This document shows positions 43,712-52,340 of a stretch of DNA of 64,000 nucleotides, one piece after another. Position numbers and translations under genes: made by a program. This DNA comes from Desnuesiella massiliensis. GTDB lineage: Bacteria; Bacillota; Clostridia; Clostridiales; Clostridiaceae. Below the pieces are notes generated by a model. It saw only the letters and a program-made list of their open reading frames with translations, searched no databases and was not told the DNA's origin. The number at the start of each line of letters is the position of its first letter. The first letter of the stretch is position 1. The DNA is taken from positions 1,364,001 to 1,428,000 of the forward strand of contig NZ_LN879457.1 in assembly GCF_001403615.1 (NCBI RefSeq), given 5' to 3'.

Positions 43712-44146
43712 ATGAAGAAGTCATATTGTATCATTGCAAACCTATTATTACTCGGATGGTTCTTTTTAGATATGATAGGTGTATATTTTGGAGATAAATA
43801 TCTTGTTACTCGTTCTTACCATGAAGATGGCATATTTTTTATTTGTTTCTTGACAGCATTACTTTTATTTTTATTCAAAGAACGTATTGGAAAATATGTA
43901 CTTTCTATATGGTTATTTATGTGGTTGATTACACAATTTTTCAGTCATGAATGGGTTACACTTTTTGGGAATGGCGAAGGAAAAATTAGTTATTTTGAAA
44001 ATGCAATACACTGGATTGATTCGAGTTCAAGATATATACGAGATGTATATCATACTATTTTGCATCTTTTGATAATTGTTGCATTAGTTGTAACATTACA
44101 TTATTGCTTCTATAAAAAATCATTAAAAAAAGAAGATATTTCATAA
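43712..44146 (+). CDS. Hypothetical membrane protein
   Basis: A 144-residue protein with four hydrophobic segments (about residues 6-26, 40-58, 63-82 and 110-134), starting at ATG after AGGAGG. The loops are rich in aromatic and histidine residues. I recognise no family. It is a single-gene unit between two R1 repeats and might be an immunity-type membrane protein, judged by context alone. Confidence 0.6.
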   Translation: MKKSYCIIANLLLLGWFFLDMIGVYFGDKYLVTRSYHEDGIFFICFLTALLLFLFKERIGKYVLSIWLFMWLITQFFSHEWVTLFGNGEGKISYFENAIHWIDSSSRYIRDVYHTILHLLIIVALVVTLHYCFYKKSLKKEDIS

Positions 44147-44147
44147 A

Positions 44148-44163
44148 CAAATTCCAATTTAAT
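44148..44163 (+). repeat. R1 repeat, 5' end only (array 2)
   Basis: CAAATTCCAATTTAATAG, followed at once by the GAGGAGG site of the next gene. Confidence 0.7.
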
Positions 44164-44178
44164 AGAGGAGGTACGGAA

Positions 44179-44736
44179 ATGAAAAATTTCATAAGAAACT
44201 ATCCTTTATTTTCTCTATGTGGCTTAAACTGTGGTTTATGTCCAATGTACTTGGATAATTATTGCCCTGGTTGTGGTGGTGGGGCAGGTAATCAGTCATG
44301 TAGAATTGCAAGGTGTAGCCTACAGCATGGCGGATTTGAATATTGCTATCTTTGTGATGAATACCCTTGTGAAAAATATGTTGATATAGATATGTTTGAC
44401 TCTTTTATTACTCATCGCAATCAGTTAATGGATTTAGAGAAGGTCAAAAAAATAGGAATAGACGCTTATCAAATTGAATTGACTGAAAAAATAGAAATAT
44501 TAAGATACTTATTAGCGAACTATAATGATGGTCGGAAAAAGAATTTTTTCTGCATAGCTGTTAATCTTTTAGAATTGCATGATGTAAAATCTGTAATGGA
44601 GCAAATTGCAATTGAAACAAAATCAGATAATCTAACACTAAAAGAGAAGGCTACACTTGCAGCAAAACTGTTTCAATCTATGGCAGTAAAGCAAAATATT
44701 GTGTTAAAACTTAATAAGAAAACCAGTAAAAAGTAG
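44179..44736 (+). CDS. DUF3795 cysteine-rich protein
   Basis: A 185-residue soluble protein. Residues 10-65 hold many cysteines in the DUF3795 order: CGLNCGLCPMYL, CPGCGGG, CRIARCSLQ, FEYCYLCDEYPCEKY. These probably bind zinc or an Fe-S cluster. The C-terminal 110 residues are helical. The function is unknown; family members are scattered in clostridial genomes. It is a single-gene unit, flanked by a short R1 form before and a full R1 copy after. Confidence 0.85.
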   Translation: MKNFIRNYPLFSLCGLNCGLCPMYLDNYCPGCGGGAGNQSCRIARCSLQHGGFEYCYLCDEYPCEKYVDIDMFDSFITHRNQLMDLEKVKKIGIDAYQIELTEKIEILRYLLANYNDGRKKNFFCIAVNLLELHDVKSVMEQIAIETKSDNLTLKEKATLAAKLFQSMAVKQNIVLKLNKKTSKK

Positions 44737-44739
44737 TAG

Positions 44740-44781
44740 TCAAATTCCAATTTAAGGTTGAGTAATATAAATAGTAATTTG
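44740..44781 (+). repeat. R1 repeat, full copy (array 2)
   Basis: CAAATTCCAATTTAAGG to AAATAGTAATTTG, followed by GAGGAGG. It serves as a reference copy for the family. Confidence 0.92.
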
Positions 44782-44795
44782 AGGAGGAATTTGAT

Positions 44796-45122
44796 ATGAA
44801 TGATTTTGGGCTAAATGAGATGCAAAAAATCCAAAAACAATTACAGGAAAAATATAGGGATAAATGGGGTGGCTTATCACCAGATATAGGGCGTAATCAA
44901 TTATTGTGGATGATGATTGAAGTCGGTGAAGTTGCGGATATAATCAAGAAAAAAGGGGATAACCACATTATGAATGATGAAGAGACAAGAAATCATTTTG
45001 TAGAGGAGTTGTGTGATGTGTTAATGTACTTTAATGATGTAATGCTTTGTTATTCAATTTCACCTGAAGAATTAAAGAAAGTATATTTACAAAAGCATCA
45101 TAAAAATATAGAACGTTGGTAA
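44796..45122 (+). CDS. MazG-like nucleotide pyrophosphohydrolase
   Basis: A 108-residue protein of typical single-domain MazG length. The metal-binding helices are visible as EVGEVADIIKK (ExxE) and FVEELCDVLMYF (ExxD). Such enzymes cleave non-canonical or signalling nucleoside triphosphates to monophosphates and can limit phage growth or mutagenesis. It lies in its own R1 unit. The ATG follows GAGGAGG, placed by the R1 repeat. Confidence 0.85.
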   Translation: MNDFGLNEMQKIQKQLQEKYRDKWGGLSPDIGRNQLLWMMIEVGEVADIIKKKGDNHIMNDEETRNHFVEELCDVLMYFNDVMLCYSISPEELKKVYLQKHHKNIERW

Positions 45123-45137
45123 ACTTCCAATTTGTAG
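45121..45137 (+). repeat. R1 repeat, short form (array 2)
   Basis: AAACTTCCAATTTGTAGAGG: the two ends joined at AATTT, touching the stop codon before it and the ribosome site after it. Confidence 0.65.
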
Positions 45138-45149
45138 AGGAGATAAACA

Positions 45150-45857
45150 ATGAAAATAAGATGTGTATGGGAGCATAATGGTAGCGATACAATTTTATAC
45201 TCGGATAATTTTATCGGAGCATTCACAAGGGGAAAAGCTCTTGAGATTGCTTTAGAGAAGATGCAACAAGAGGTTATTTCTTATATAAAATGGTGTGGAG
45301 AAGAAATACCGGATGTTTTTACTACAGAAATTATTCAAGAAAAAAGTTCTGAGCTACAAATTTGTGATGCGGATTCTGATATTATTTTTGAAGAGGAAAA
45401 GAAACCATTGACAGAGAAAGAATATGCCACTTTAAAAAAGTTAGCGTTGAAATCAGCAGAAGATTTCTTATTACTTTATTCAATGATATCAGACAAAAAT
45501 AAAAGTAATTTGCCAATGAGAAAAACTTTTTATGGAGATGTACCGAGAACTGCACAAGAAATGTATGAACACACTAAAAATGTGAATTCATACTATTTTG
45601 GAGAAATCGGAATTGAGATTGACAATAGCGGTTCTATTTTAGATTGCAGAAGACGTGGTTTTAAAATCTTAGAGAATAAAGAAAGGTATTTAAATAATGA
45701 TGTTTTTGAGGGGAGTTATAATGAACAGTGGTCGTTACGAAAAATGTTACGAAGATTTATATGGCATGATAGAATACATGCTAAAGCAATGTATAGAATG
45801 GCTTTAAAGACATTTGGGGAAAATTCCGTTCCAAACATTTTTATGTTTGATATATAA
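45150..45857 (+). CDS. Hypothetical protein with DinB-like C-terminal domain
   Basis: A 235-residue protein starting at ATG after AGAGGAG. Residues 1-60 look like a small HicB-like or N-terminal alpha/beta unit (CVWEHNGSDTILYSDNF). Residues 115-230 resemble a DinB four-helix bundle: a helix with YEHTKNVNSYYFGEIG and a later FIWHDRIHAKAMYRMALKTF helix that puts two histidines in metal-binding positions. DinB-like proteins are thiol transferases or of unknown role. The assignment rests on the helix pattern only. Confidence 0.55.
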   Translation: MKIRCVWEHNGSDTILYSDNFIGAFTRGKALEIALEKMQQEVISYIKWCGEEIPDVFTTEIIQEKSSELQICDADSDIIFEEEKKPLTEKEYATLKKLALKSAEDFLLLYSMISDKNKSNLPMRKTFYGDVPRTAQEMYEHTKNVNSYYFGEIGIEIDNSGSILDCRRRGFKILENKERYLNNDVFEGSYNEQWSLRKMLRRFIWHDRIHAKAMYRMALKTFGENSVPNIFMFDI

Positions 45858-45874
45858 AATTATAAATTTGTAGG
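45857..45874 (+). repeat. R1 repeat, short form (array 2)
   Basis: AAAATTATAAATTTGTAGGG, a diverged short R1 that also contains the stop of the gene before. Confidence 0.5.
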
Positions 45875-45887
45875 GGAGAGGATATGC

Positions 45888-46427
45888 ATGAAAAAAACAG
45901 AAAAATCAGAGAACTTTACAAGCAATGATGATAAAATTGATTGGAGCAAACAGTATGAGGTAGTAGAGAAGATAGGAGTAAAAGGTTATTTACAAAGGCA
46001 TTTCGAAGAGTGTAAACATATATGGAGAAATATGGTGCCGAAGTCTGGGCAGGCTAATAATCCTCAAGGTGAAATGCTTAGAATGGCAGAAAAATTAAGA
46101 AATGAAGCATTAGATAATGGAAATATAAATTGGGATGATAATTTTGAATGGTTCTGTGATTTTCTTAAAGAAAAATTAGCAAGTTGTGGTTTGTTTGATG
46201 AAACAAAGAATATGAGAATAAAAATGATTCTGGATTATATAAAGGATAATGGAAATTATGCTCGTAAATATGCTAATGGCGAAATTACTGATGATCAAGT
46301 TGATATATGTAAATTAGCATATACAGATGACGATATTTATGACTATTTAGAAGATGCCATTGCAGAGTACTATTTAGTTCATAAGGCTCCCATATCCTAT
46401 GAAATCAAAGAATTTATTTATAGATAA
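45888..46427 (+). CDS. Hypothetical array protein, 179 residues
   Basis: A soluble, acidic and mostly helical protein starting at ATG after AGGGGAGAGG. The first 20 residues are polar and probably disordered; then KIGVKGYLQRHFEECKHIW and a C-terminal AYTDDDIYDYLEDAIAEYYL helix. I do not recognise a family. A similar short R1-like AATTTGCTTAGGGGAG follows its stop. An immunity-type role would fit its surroundings. Confidence 0.55.
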   Translation: MKKTEKSENFTSNDDKIDWSKQYEVVEKIGVKGYLQRHFEECKHIWRNMVPKSGQANNPQGEMLRMAEKLRNEALDNGNINWDDNFEWFCDFLKEKLASCGLFDETKNMRIKMILDYIKDNGNYARKYANGEITDDQVDICKLAYTDDDIYDYLEDAIAEYYLVHKAPISYEIKEFIYR

Positions 46428-46524
46428 ACTATTAATTTGCTTAGGGGAGTATTGTAACTATAAAGTGAGCAGAACCAGAGTATGCTAAGACAATAACTGA
46501 TATAAAAAAGAGAGGATAAAGATA

Positions 46525-47706
46525 ATGGAATATGAAATTATACATTTACCAAAAGAGAAATGGAAGGGAACTATAATTCCAATAAAGTATAAAACAGATA
46601 AATATTATGATGTTATAGTAAATAAAACAGATAAAGGATTTGCTATTGAGATAGAAAAGAAAGACTTTGCAGAGCCAGTAACTCATACACCAGAAGAATA
46701 TGATTACCCAGATAAGTTATATGAAGAACACTGGGAGAATGCTTATGCTTGGGGAGTGTTAGTTAATAATGAATTAGTTGCTGCAATTGAAACTGATCAA
46801 GAATTATGGTCTAATCGTCTAAGAATTACAGAACTTTGGGTAGCAGAAAAATATCAAAAGCAAGGAATAGGTCATACTTTAATTGAAATGGCAAAGGAAC
46901 AAGCAAGAAGAGAACGTCGTCGAGCTATTATACTAGAAACACAATCGTGTAATGTTAATGCAGTAGATTTTTATCAGCATGAAGGTTTTAGCTTGATTGG
47001 TATGGATACTTGCTGCTACAAGAACAATGATTTACAAAGAAAAGAAGTAAGGTTAGAATTTGGATGGTTTCCAGAAGAAAAGAAAAGATTAAGTCGTGAA
47101 GAAATAGAAATTAGAATGGAAACAAAGGATGAGTGGTACAATGTAGAGTTAATGACACAGCATGCATTTTGGAATAAACATCATCTTGGATGTGTCGAAC
47201 ATTACCTTGTGCATAAATTACGCCAAGATAAAGACTATCTTCCAGAGCTAAGCAGAATAGCAGTAAAGGATGGAGAGGTAATAGGATGTATAATGTATTC
47301 AAAGGCAAGAGTTGTTGATGGTGCAGATACACATGAAATTATAACCTTTGGACCTCTTTGTGTAGAGCCTAAATGGCAGGGATGTGGAGTTGGTGAGCTG
47401 TTATTAAGGGAAACAATGAGCTTAGCTGCAGATAAAGGATATAAAGGTATTGTAATTTTTGGAGAACCAGATTATTATCCTCGAATAGGATTTAAAACCT
47501 GCGACAACTTTAATATTACAACTGCTGATGGTAAAAACTTTGATGCATTTATGGGAATTGAATTAGCAGAAGATAGTATGAAAAACATAAAAGGAAAGTT
47601 CTACGAATCGGAAGTTTTTGAAAATCTTCCAAAGGAAGAAGTGGAAGAATATAATAAAAAATTCCCACAACTACAGAAATTAAGATTTCCAGGACAATGG
47701 GATTAA
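46525..47706 (+). CDS. Tandem GNAT acetyltransferase (two domains)
   Basis: 393 residues with two GNAT domains. The first (about residues 60-175) has ITELWVAEKYQKQGIGHTLI and the CNVNAVDFYQHEGFSLIG ending. The second (about 190-340) has GPLCVEPKWQGCGVGELLLR and IVIFGEPDYYPRIGFK, which resembles the YhbS-type N-acetyltransferases. Both acetyl-CoA loops (QGIG and QGCGVG) are intact. A two-domain acetyltransferase may modify different substrates. It starts at ATG after AGAGGA. Confidence 0.85.
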   Translation: MEYEIIHLPKEKWKGTIIPIKYKTDKYYDVIVNKTDKGFAIEIEKKDFAEPVTHTPEEYDYPDKLYEEHWENAYAWGVLVNNELVAAIETDQELWSNRLRITELWVAEKYQKQGIGHTLIEMAKEQARRERRRAIILETQSCNVNAVDFYQHEGFSLIGMDTCCYKNNDLQRKEVRLEFGWFPEEKKRLSREEIEIRMETKDEWYNVELMTQHAFWNKHHLGCVEHYLVHKLRQDKDYLPELSRIAVKDGEVIGCIMYSKARVVDGADTHEIITFGPLCVEPKWQGCGVGELLLRETMSLAADKGYKGIVIFGEPDYYPRIGFKTCDNFNITTADGKNFDAFMGIELAEDSMKNIKGKFYESEVFENLPKEEVEEYNKKFPQLQKLRFPGQWD

Positions 47707-47771
47707 TTAAATATTAAAATCAATTTAAGCAGCTTTACTAATAGTGTAATAGCATAAAGTCTACCATGAAA

Positions 47772-47790
47772 CTCATAAATTCCAATTGCA
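47772..47790 (+). repeat. R1 repeat, 5' end only (array 2)
   Basis: CATAAATTCCAATTGCAAAA, a diverged copy of the first part of R1. Confidence 0.5.
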
Positions 47791-47823
47791 AAAAGTGATT
47801 TAACCCAATATATGGAGGTCAAA

Positions 47824-48395
47824 ATGGGACAATTCAAGTTTGAAAAATGTTTGGATATAGAAGGACTTTATACCATAGAGCCTAAAGTATTTTCAGATGA
47901 AAGAGATTATAATTTAGAGACATACAATTCTAAAGATTTTAAAGAAGCTGGACTTGATATGGAATTTGTTCAAGAAAATCAATCAATGTCCAAAAAAGGT
48001 GTTCTTAGAGGATTACATTTTCAAAAAACATATCAGCAAGGAAAATTAGTTCGTGTCACAAGTGGTGAAGTTTTTGATGTGGCAGTTGATATTCGTGAAG
48101 GATCTAAAACATATAGTAAATGGTTTGGTGTGTTTTATCAGCTGAAAAGAAAAACATGTTATATGTTCCGGAAGGGTTCGCACATGGTTTCTTAGTCCTT
48201 TCTGATAGGGCTGAATTTGCTTATAAATTATCTGACTATTATCATCCAGAAGACGAAAGCGGTATTCCTTGGAATGATAAAACAATAGGGGTTAACTGGC
48301 CAATTCCTGAAGGAATGAAAATTATAACATCTGAAAGAGATAGTAATCATCCTACTTTTAGTGAAGGAATATCATTAAACCCTAAAAGAAAATAA
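47824..48395 (+). pseudogene. rfbC: dTDP-4-dehydrorhamnose 3,5-epimerase, frameshifted
   Basis: The start is ATG after GGAGG. The first frame reads FVQENQSMSKKGVLRGLHFQ and KLVRVTSGEVFDVAVDIR (RmlC signatures with the catalytic histidine in RGLHFQ), up to SKWFGV. Near 48131 one base is missing; the other frame continues LSAEKKNMLYVPEGFAHGFL and VLSD to IPWND and the usual C-terminus. The complete protein would be about 190 residues, normal for RmlC. No other dTDP-rhamnose gene is near, so it is a stray copy in array 2. Confidence 0.85.
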
Positions 48396-48399
48396 GAAT

Positions 48400-48440
48400 C
48401 AAATTCCAATTTAGGTTGAGTAATATAAATAGTAAATTTG
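48400..48440 (+). repeat. R1 repeat, full copy (array 2)
   Basis: CAAATTCCAATTTAGG to AAATAGTAAATTTG, followed by TAGAGGAG. It is the last R1 before the R2 part of the array. Confidence 0.9.
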
Positions 48441-48454
48441 TAGAGGAGATTTTA

Positions 48455-48540
48455 ATGAAAACGAAATATGTAATAGTAGAAGATTATAATCCAGAATGGA
48501 AAAATGAATTTGAACGTATAAAAAATGAATTATTAACAGT
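48455..48540 (+). pseudogene. GrpB-like protein, N-terminal remnant
   Basis: From ATG after AGAGGAG the frame reads KTKYVIVEDYNPEWKNEFER and IKNELL, the usual opening of GrpB/DUF-type nucleotidyltransferase-fold proteins. After about 28 codons the sequence runs into an R2 repeat, so the gene was cut at that point. Confidence 0.7.
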
Positions 48541-48598
48541 GAGTATTCGTTTCAGTAGGAGAATTAAAACAAATCTACAGAAAGTTAATATAAAATAT
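48541..48598 (+). repeat. R2 repeat, copy 1 (array 2)
   Basis: GTATTCGTTTCAGTAGGAG, AATTAAAACAAATCTACAG and AAAGTTAATATAA follow the R2 order. It is the first of the R2 series and cuts the GrpB remnant. Confidence 0.75.
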
Positions 48599-48611
48599 GG
48601 GGAGCATTATT

Positions 48612-48875
48612 TTGATAAGAGATAAAAGAGACAGCTGGAAAAATGAATGTATGCTTTCTGAAACCGAGATATTTATGCTTAATAGAATAATTCATCAAGA
48701 AGAATTTGAACTTCTAGAATATGGTCGAATTCCAGAGGTAATGGAAGATAAATGGTTTATATATTATGATGGTGGCAAGCTTTATTTCCATAGAAGCTGG
48801 ACTGGTTTTTTTGTGTGTATTGCTGATATTAATAAATTAGACGATAAATATATTAAGGAGAAAAATAATGAATAA
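48612..48875 (+). CDS. Hypothetical array protein, 87 residues
   Basis: The TTG start follows GGGGAG by 8 bases. The protein has no membrane segment: MLSETEIFMLNRIIHQEEFE and DKWFIYYDGGKLYFHRSWTG, where the KLYFHRSWTGF pattern recurs in small hypothetical proteins of clostridia. The function is unknown. Its last 8 bases overlap the start of the next gene. It may be the C-terminal part of a longer protein that lost its start. Confidence 0.5.
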   Translation: MIRDKRDSWKNECMLSETEIFMLNRIIHQEEFELLEYGRIPEVMEDKWFIYYDGGKLYFHRSWTGFFVCIADINKLDDKYIKEKNNE

Positions 48876-49377
48876 TATAAACAGAGATATAAACATTTAC
48901 ATAGCTGGTTTGGGAATTGCATTTTATTCTCCGGGTATGGTAACAGATATTGCTGTCGGAAGTAATTTTTTGATGCAGGAATTTAATCGCCCTGCTGATA
49001 TTGGAGAACACATCCGAAAAGGTGATATAACTGCTTTCTGCACTGGAACACCCGGACAATTTGACCTGCGCTTTAGAAGTGGGTATCCCGACGAAACCAT
49101 AAGCAAGGAATATCCTGTGGCTATACGGCTTGGACTTCAAGTGAAAGGCGGTAAAATCCATGTCATAGATTTGTATTGGCTTATGGAATTTGACGGTGAA
49201 TGCCCGCAGGAGCAAATAGTAGAAGTCCAAGATAGTTTTTATCATATCACAGCACTCACCAGAAAGCCGAATTCTGGAAGATGGGGGGATAATCAAACAA
49301 TCTATATTTATCTCAATGAACTTCCTGAAATGCCGGAATTAGCATGGAATGGGGCGCCACCATTGTTTGTTGAATAA
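48868..49377 (+). CDS. Hypothetical array protein, 169 residues
   Basis: It starts at ATG after AAGGAG and overlaps the preceding gene by 8 bases. The protein is soluble, with IYIAGLGIAFYSPGMVTDIA, IGEHIRKGDITAFCTGTPGQ and a C-terminal ELPEMPELAWNGAPPLFVE. Codons are visibly richer in G and C than in the R1 units. I recognise no family. This is one of the few two-gene units, since no R2 separates it from the gene before. Confidence 0.55.
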   Translation: MNNINRDINIYIAGLGIAFYSPGMVTDIAVGSNFLMQEFNRPADIGEHIRKGDITAFCTGTPGQFDLRFRSGYPDETISKEYPVAIRLGLQVKGGKIHVIDLYWLMEFDGECPQEQIVEVQDSFYHITALTRKPNSGRWGDNQTIYIYLNELPEMPELAWNGAPPLFVE

Positions 49378-49462
49378 ACAAGATTACGAACATAATATGA
49401 ATGACAAAACAAGAACTTGCCAGGATAGCTTAACTGGCGATTATTTGGACGGAGGTGTATTT

Positions 49463-49973
49463 TTGAAAACAGTACAATTGGTATTCCAATATACACAGAG
49501 TGAATATGTAAAAGCAGAACGGCAATATTTGATTGCAAATAAAACGATACGTAGATATGACACAATTTTGGTTGCGCTGTTCCTGATATTTTCAATAAGT
49601 AACCTTTTTCTTTCTTCTTTCAGCATATTTAGTATTATACTATTGGGGATCGTACTGACTGCAACTGCACTCGGGAGTTTGATATTATTTCCTTATGCCC
49701 ATTCTTAGATTTAAACAGACAGCAAAATATCATGAAGAATACATAATGGTATTTTTAAAAGGCATCATTAAGTGGAAAACGTCAAACATTGAATCAGAAT
49801 TGAAGTGGGATATTTACTCTGAACTATGGGAAAGCGATGATTTTTATTTTTTGATTCAAGCTCCACGTATGTATACGTTAATTCCTAAAAGAGTGTTTGA
49901 AGATCAAGAGGAAAAACAAACTTTCGAAGAAATCACACTATCAAACTTAAAGTCTATCAAACGTACATTATGA
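49463..49973 (+). pseudogene. YcxB-like protein, frameshifted
   Basis: A TTG start follows GGAGGTG. The first frame reads KTVQLVFQYTQSEYVKAERQ then two hydrophobic segments (ILVALFLIFSISNLF, LLGIVLTATALGSLILF) typical of YcxB-like proteins. It stops at 49708 in TTCTTAG. The overlapping frame from 49695 continues LRFKQTAKYHEEYIMVF, then FYFLIQAPRMYTLIPKRVF, the usual YcxB C-terminal half. One extra base (or two missing) near 49699 separates them. The function of the family is unknown. Confidence 0.72.
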
Positions 49974-50025
49974 GCATTAATTCCCGTAGCTCGAAATAGA
50001 GCAAGGCTATAGGAAATTTATATAA
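49971..50025 (+). repeat. R2 repeat (array 2)
   Basis: TGAGCATTAATTCCCGTAG to GGCTATAGGAAATTTATATAA. Its first TGA is the stop codon of the YcxB-like frame. Confidence 0.78.
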
Positions 50026-50046
50026 CATTGTATGGGAGGAATAATT

Positions 50047-50493
50047 ATGAGTTGGGAACTAAAACAAATCTTTATGCCAAATCCAAATCCGAACAATGAC
50101 TATACAAACTATGAAAAGAAGTTACAACCTCAAATGCGGTTTGCCGATCCAAAACTGAAAGATCTTTTTGAAAATCATGAAGATGAGATCATGAAGATCG
50201 TGGTCGAAGAAATCATAGAGTATTTAGAAGATGAAGGTGCTTGCAACGATGATTTGCATATGTTTCCTCGCAGATGTGAAATGACAGGCGAATGGTATGT
50301 TGGTGATATTGCGTTGCACGAAGAAAACGGAAGAATTTGGGGGAGCGTTTTTACATGCTTCTTGGGATATTACCCCGCTCCATCTTTTCGTATGCCAATA
50401 GATGATTATCTCGGATTAGAAGTATGGGTAGCGTATGACCCAGAGCATAAAAAATTTATTTTTGATGGAGGACTTGACAGTTCTTCAATTTAA
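50047..50493 (+). CDS. Hypothetical array protein, 148 residues
   Basis: The ATG chosen follows GGGAGG by 8 bases. The protein is acidic and soluble: MSWELKQIFMPNPNPNNDYT, a helix EDEIMKIVVEEIIEYLEDEG, and FTCFLGYYPAPSFRMPIDDY near residue 115. I do not recognise a family. An acidic single-gene unit between R2 repeats fits an immunity-type protein, without proof. Confidence 0.6.
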   Translation: MSWELKQIFMPNPNPNNDYTNYEKKLQPQMRFADPKLKDLFENHEDEIMKIVVEEIIEYLEDEGACNDDLHMFPRRCEMTGEWYVGDIALHEENGRIWGSVFTCFLGYYPAPSFRMPIDDYLGLEVWVAYDPEHKKFIFDGGLDSSSI

Positions 50494-50499
50494 ATAAAA

Positions 50500-50554
50500 T
50501 GAGCATTAGCTCCTGTAGGAGAATTAAAACAAAGCTACAGGAAATTTATATAAT
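50500..50554 (+). repeat. R2 repeat, consensus-like copy (array 2)
   Basis: GAGCATTAGCTCCTGTAGGA to GCTACAGGAAATTTATATAA. The arms TCCTGTAG and CTACAGGA pair; GAGCATTAGCTC forms a second, small dyad at the start. Confidence 0.9.
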
Positions 50555-50583
50555 ACTTAATGAGATATTTGATGGAGGGTCAT

Positions 50584-51843
50584 ATGCGAGTTTTTATATC
50601 AATAACACAGGATTTAAAAAAGGCTGTTCCATTCCAAAGGATGCTGCCCTATATATTGGACAAGCTTAAAGAGCAAAGTCTTACACCTGCACGTTACTTA
50701 TTCGCATTTCAAGATGTGCCGAATACTAAGAATCAATTATTTTCTAAAACTTCTATGGGCAAACTGGTGAAAGCGTTCCCGCGGTTTGAAGATTATCTGT
50801 GGCCGCACAGTGAACAAAGACCGTGCGAGACTACAGCCTCTAATTTTCCTGCTGTGAGCGGGCTTACCTATGTGCAGCAGGGAATCCCCAATGCAATAAC
50901 ACCGGAGATGCTGACAGCGGTGGCTGAGAAAATTCCCAAGCCGTATTCCTTCTATAGTAGCACCATCCTATTGGATGCCATTCCGTGGTTTGGAGACAGC
51001 AACCCCGAGCCGGCATTATCTTGCGGTATACAGGATGTTCCCTGTGCAACGGACGGTATGAATCTATACAATGCAGAATGCAGTTTCTATCAATCTGACA
51101 GTATTGTTTTAGCAAAATGCTTTGATTATGGAACCAACTACAATCCCATGCATCTGCGCTTTGAAGTAACGCCATTTATCGAAACTGATATGCTTGAGCA
51201 GATGGATGAGCAAATCGAAAAAATCAGCGCGTTGTTTGGTGGTAAACGCAGAATGAAGCAGATGGTCTGCTGTTTTCCACCTGAAGAAATAGCTCGTTTT
51301 GATGCTGCTGCAAAACAGATGGAGTTGTTTTTGCAGAAACGAAGTGAGGCATGGGCACAGTTGCCTATGCCCAGCGGAATTCCATTTGACGGAGGGGCTT
51401 ACCAATCAGTTGCAAATGCTCCCAAGAATAAGGATTTTCAACATCGAAACACAGCATCTTATTTCAAGAAGATACTCAAAGAAAACGGATTTCTCTGGCA
51501 TCACCCGAAAATCAACGGATATTGTGACTTTGGGAAAATTGTTCCAGAGGGTAATTACGCGCTGAATATAAGCACAGAGCTTCGTCGCGGAGATTCGTTG
51601 CATATCTACTTACGGTGCTCAGGCTACAATTTTTTTATCAGTCATGTGTTGGCTAGCGATCGCCCATGTCATTCAATGTATGAACTGGAGCTGTATACCT
51701 CCGATTTGAAGAAAGTCATACAGCTTTGGGAGAGTGAAGTTGTTCCGGAAATTCGACGGCTTTTCGGGGATACCCCAGATTGGTATGCGCATTCCATCCA
51801 TTATGACAACTATATTGGATGTACTATCCGCAATCAGCCGTAG
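50584..51843 (+). CDS. Large hypothetical array protein, 419 residues
   Basis: The ATG chosen follows GGAGGG by 4 bases. It is the longest gene in the R2 part of the array. The protein is soluble, with cysteine- and aromatic-rich stretches (VPCATDGMNLYNAECSFYQS; RRMKQMVCCFPPEEIARFDA; YLRCSGYNFFISHVL), and ends near IHYDNYIGCTIRNQP. Codon choice is richer in G and C than in its neighbours, so it probably came from another genome. I recognise no domain. Confidence 0.65.
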   Translation: MRVFISITQDLKKAVPFQRMLPYILDKLKEQSLTPARYLFAFQDVPNTKNQLFSKTSMGKLVKAFPRFEDYLWPHSEQRPCETTASNFPAVSGLTYVQQGIPNAITPEMLTAVAEKIPKPYSFYSSTILLDAIPWFGDSNPEPALSCGIQDVPCATDGMNLYNAECSFYQSDSIVLAKCFDYGTNYNPMHLRFEVTPFIETDMLEQMDEQIEKISALFGGKRRMKQMVCCFPPEEIARFDAAAKQMELFLQKRSEAWAQLPMPSGIPFDGGAYQSVANAPKNKDFQHRNTASYFKKILKENGFLWHHPKINGYCDFGKIVPEGNYALNISTELRRGDSLHIYLRCSGYNFFISHVLASDRPCHSMYELELYTSDLKKVIQLWESEVVPEIRRLFGDTPDWYAHSIHYDNYIGCTIRNQP

Positions 51844-51850
51844 CCACATT

Positions 51851-51905
51851 ATGAGCATTAGCTCTTGTATGCGAATTAAAACAACGCTATAGGAAATTTA
51901 TATTT
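51851..51905 (+). repeat. R2 repeat (array 2)
   Basis: TGAGCATTAGCTCTTGTATG to GCTATAGGAAATTTATATTT. Confidence 0.85.
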
Positions 51906-51926
51906 GTTGAGTCTTTGGAGGTTTTT

Positions 51927-52322
51927 ATGCTATGTACGAAAATATATATAAGTGACACTAAGAAACCTATGACAATAGAAAGCACATCTGGTATTTCGGA
52001 AAGCCAACATAATGCTATATTAGATAAAATAGGTAAAGACTATATCTATTTAGAATACACTGTAGGTGATATCAGTTTATCAGTTGAGTTTAACAAGGAA
52101 AAAGCAGCATTTATTGGATGGGTTGACGAATATAATGATGACATTTCTTATTTTGACAATGGAAGTCAAAATATCTATTCCGTAGATTTAATTATCAATG
52201 CTTGCCCTCAAGAAAGAATGATGTGCTATTCATTGAAGGATATTAAAGCTATCATTGTGCATTTTTGTAAGACAGGAGAAAAGCATCCATCTCTTAAATG
52301 GATTTCAGATGCTGACATTTGA
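51927..52322 (+). CDS. Imm1-like immunity protein (tentative)
   Basis: The ATG chosen follows TGGAGG. The 131-residue protein is acidic, with IGWVDEYNDDISYFDNGSQN in the middle and IIVHFCKTGEKHPSLKWISD at the end. The YFDNG turn and the final FxxTGxxxPxxxW pattern recall Imm1, a family of predicted immunity proteins against deaminase or nuclease toxins. The match is weak and from memory. It lies between R2 repeats with no toxin nearby. Confidence 0.6.
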   Translation: MLCTKIYISDTKKPMTIESTSGISESQHNAILDKIGKDYIYLEYTVGDISLSVEFNKEKAAFIGWVDEYNDDISYFDNGSQNIYSVDLIINACPQERMMCYSLKDIKAIIVHFCKTGEKHPSLKWISDADI

Positions 52323-52340
52323 TGTGAAGAGTGCGGCATT

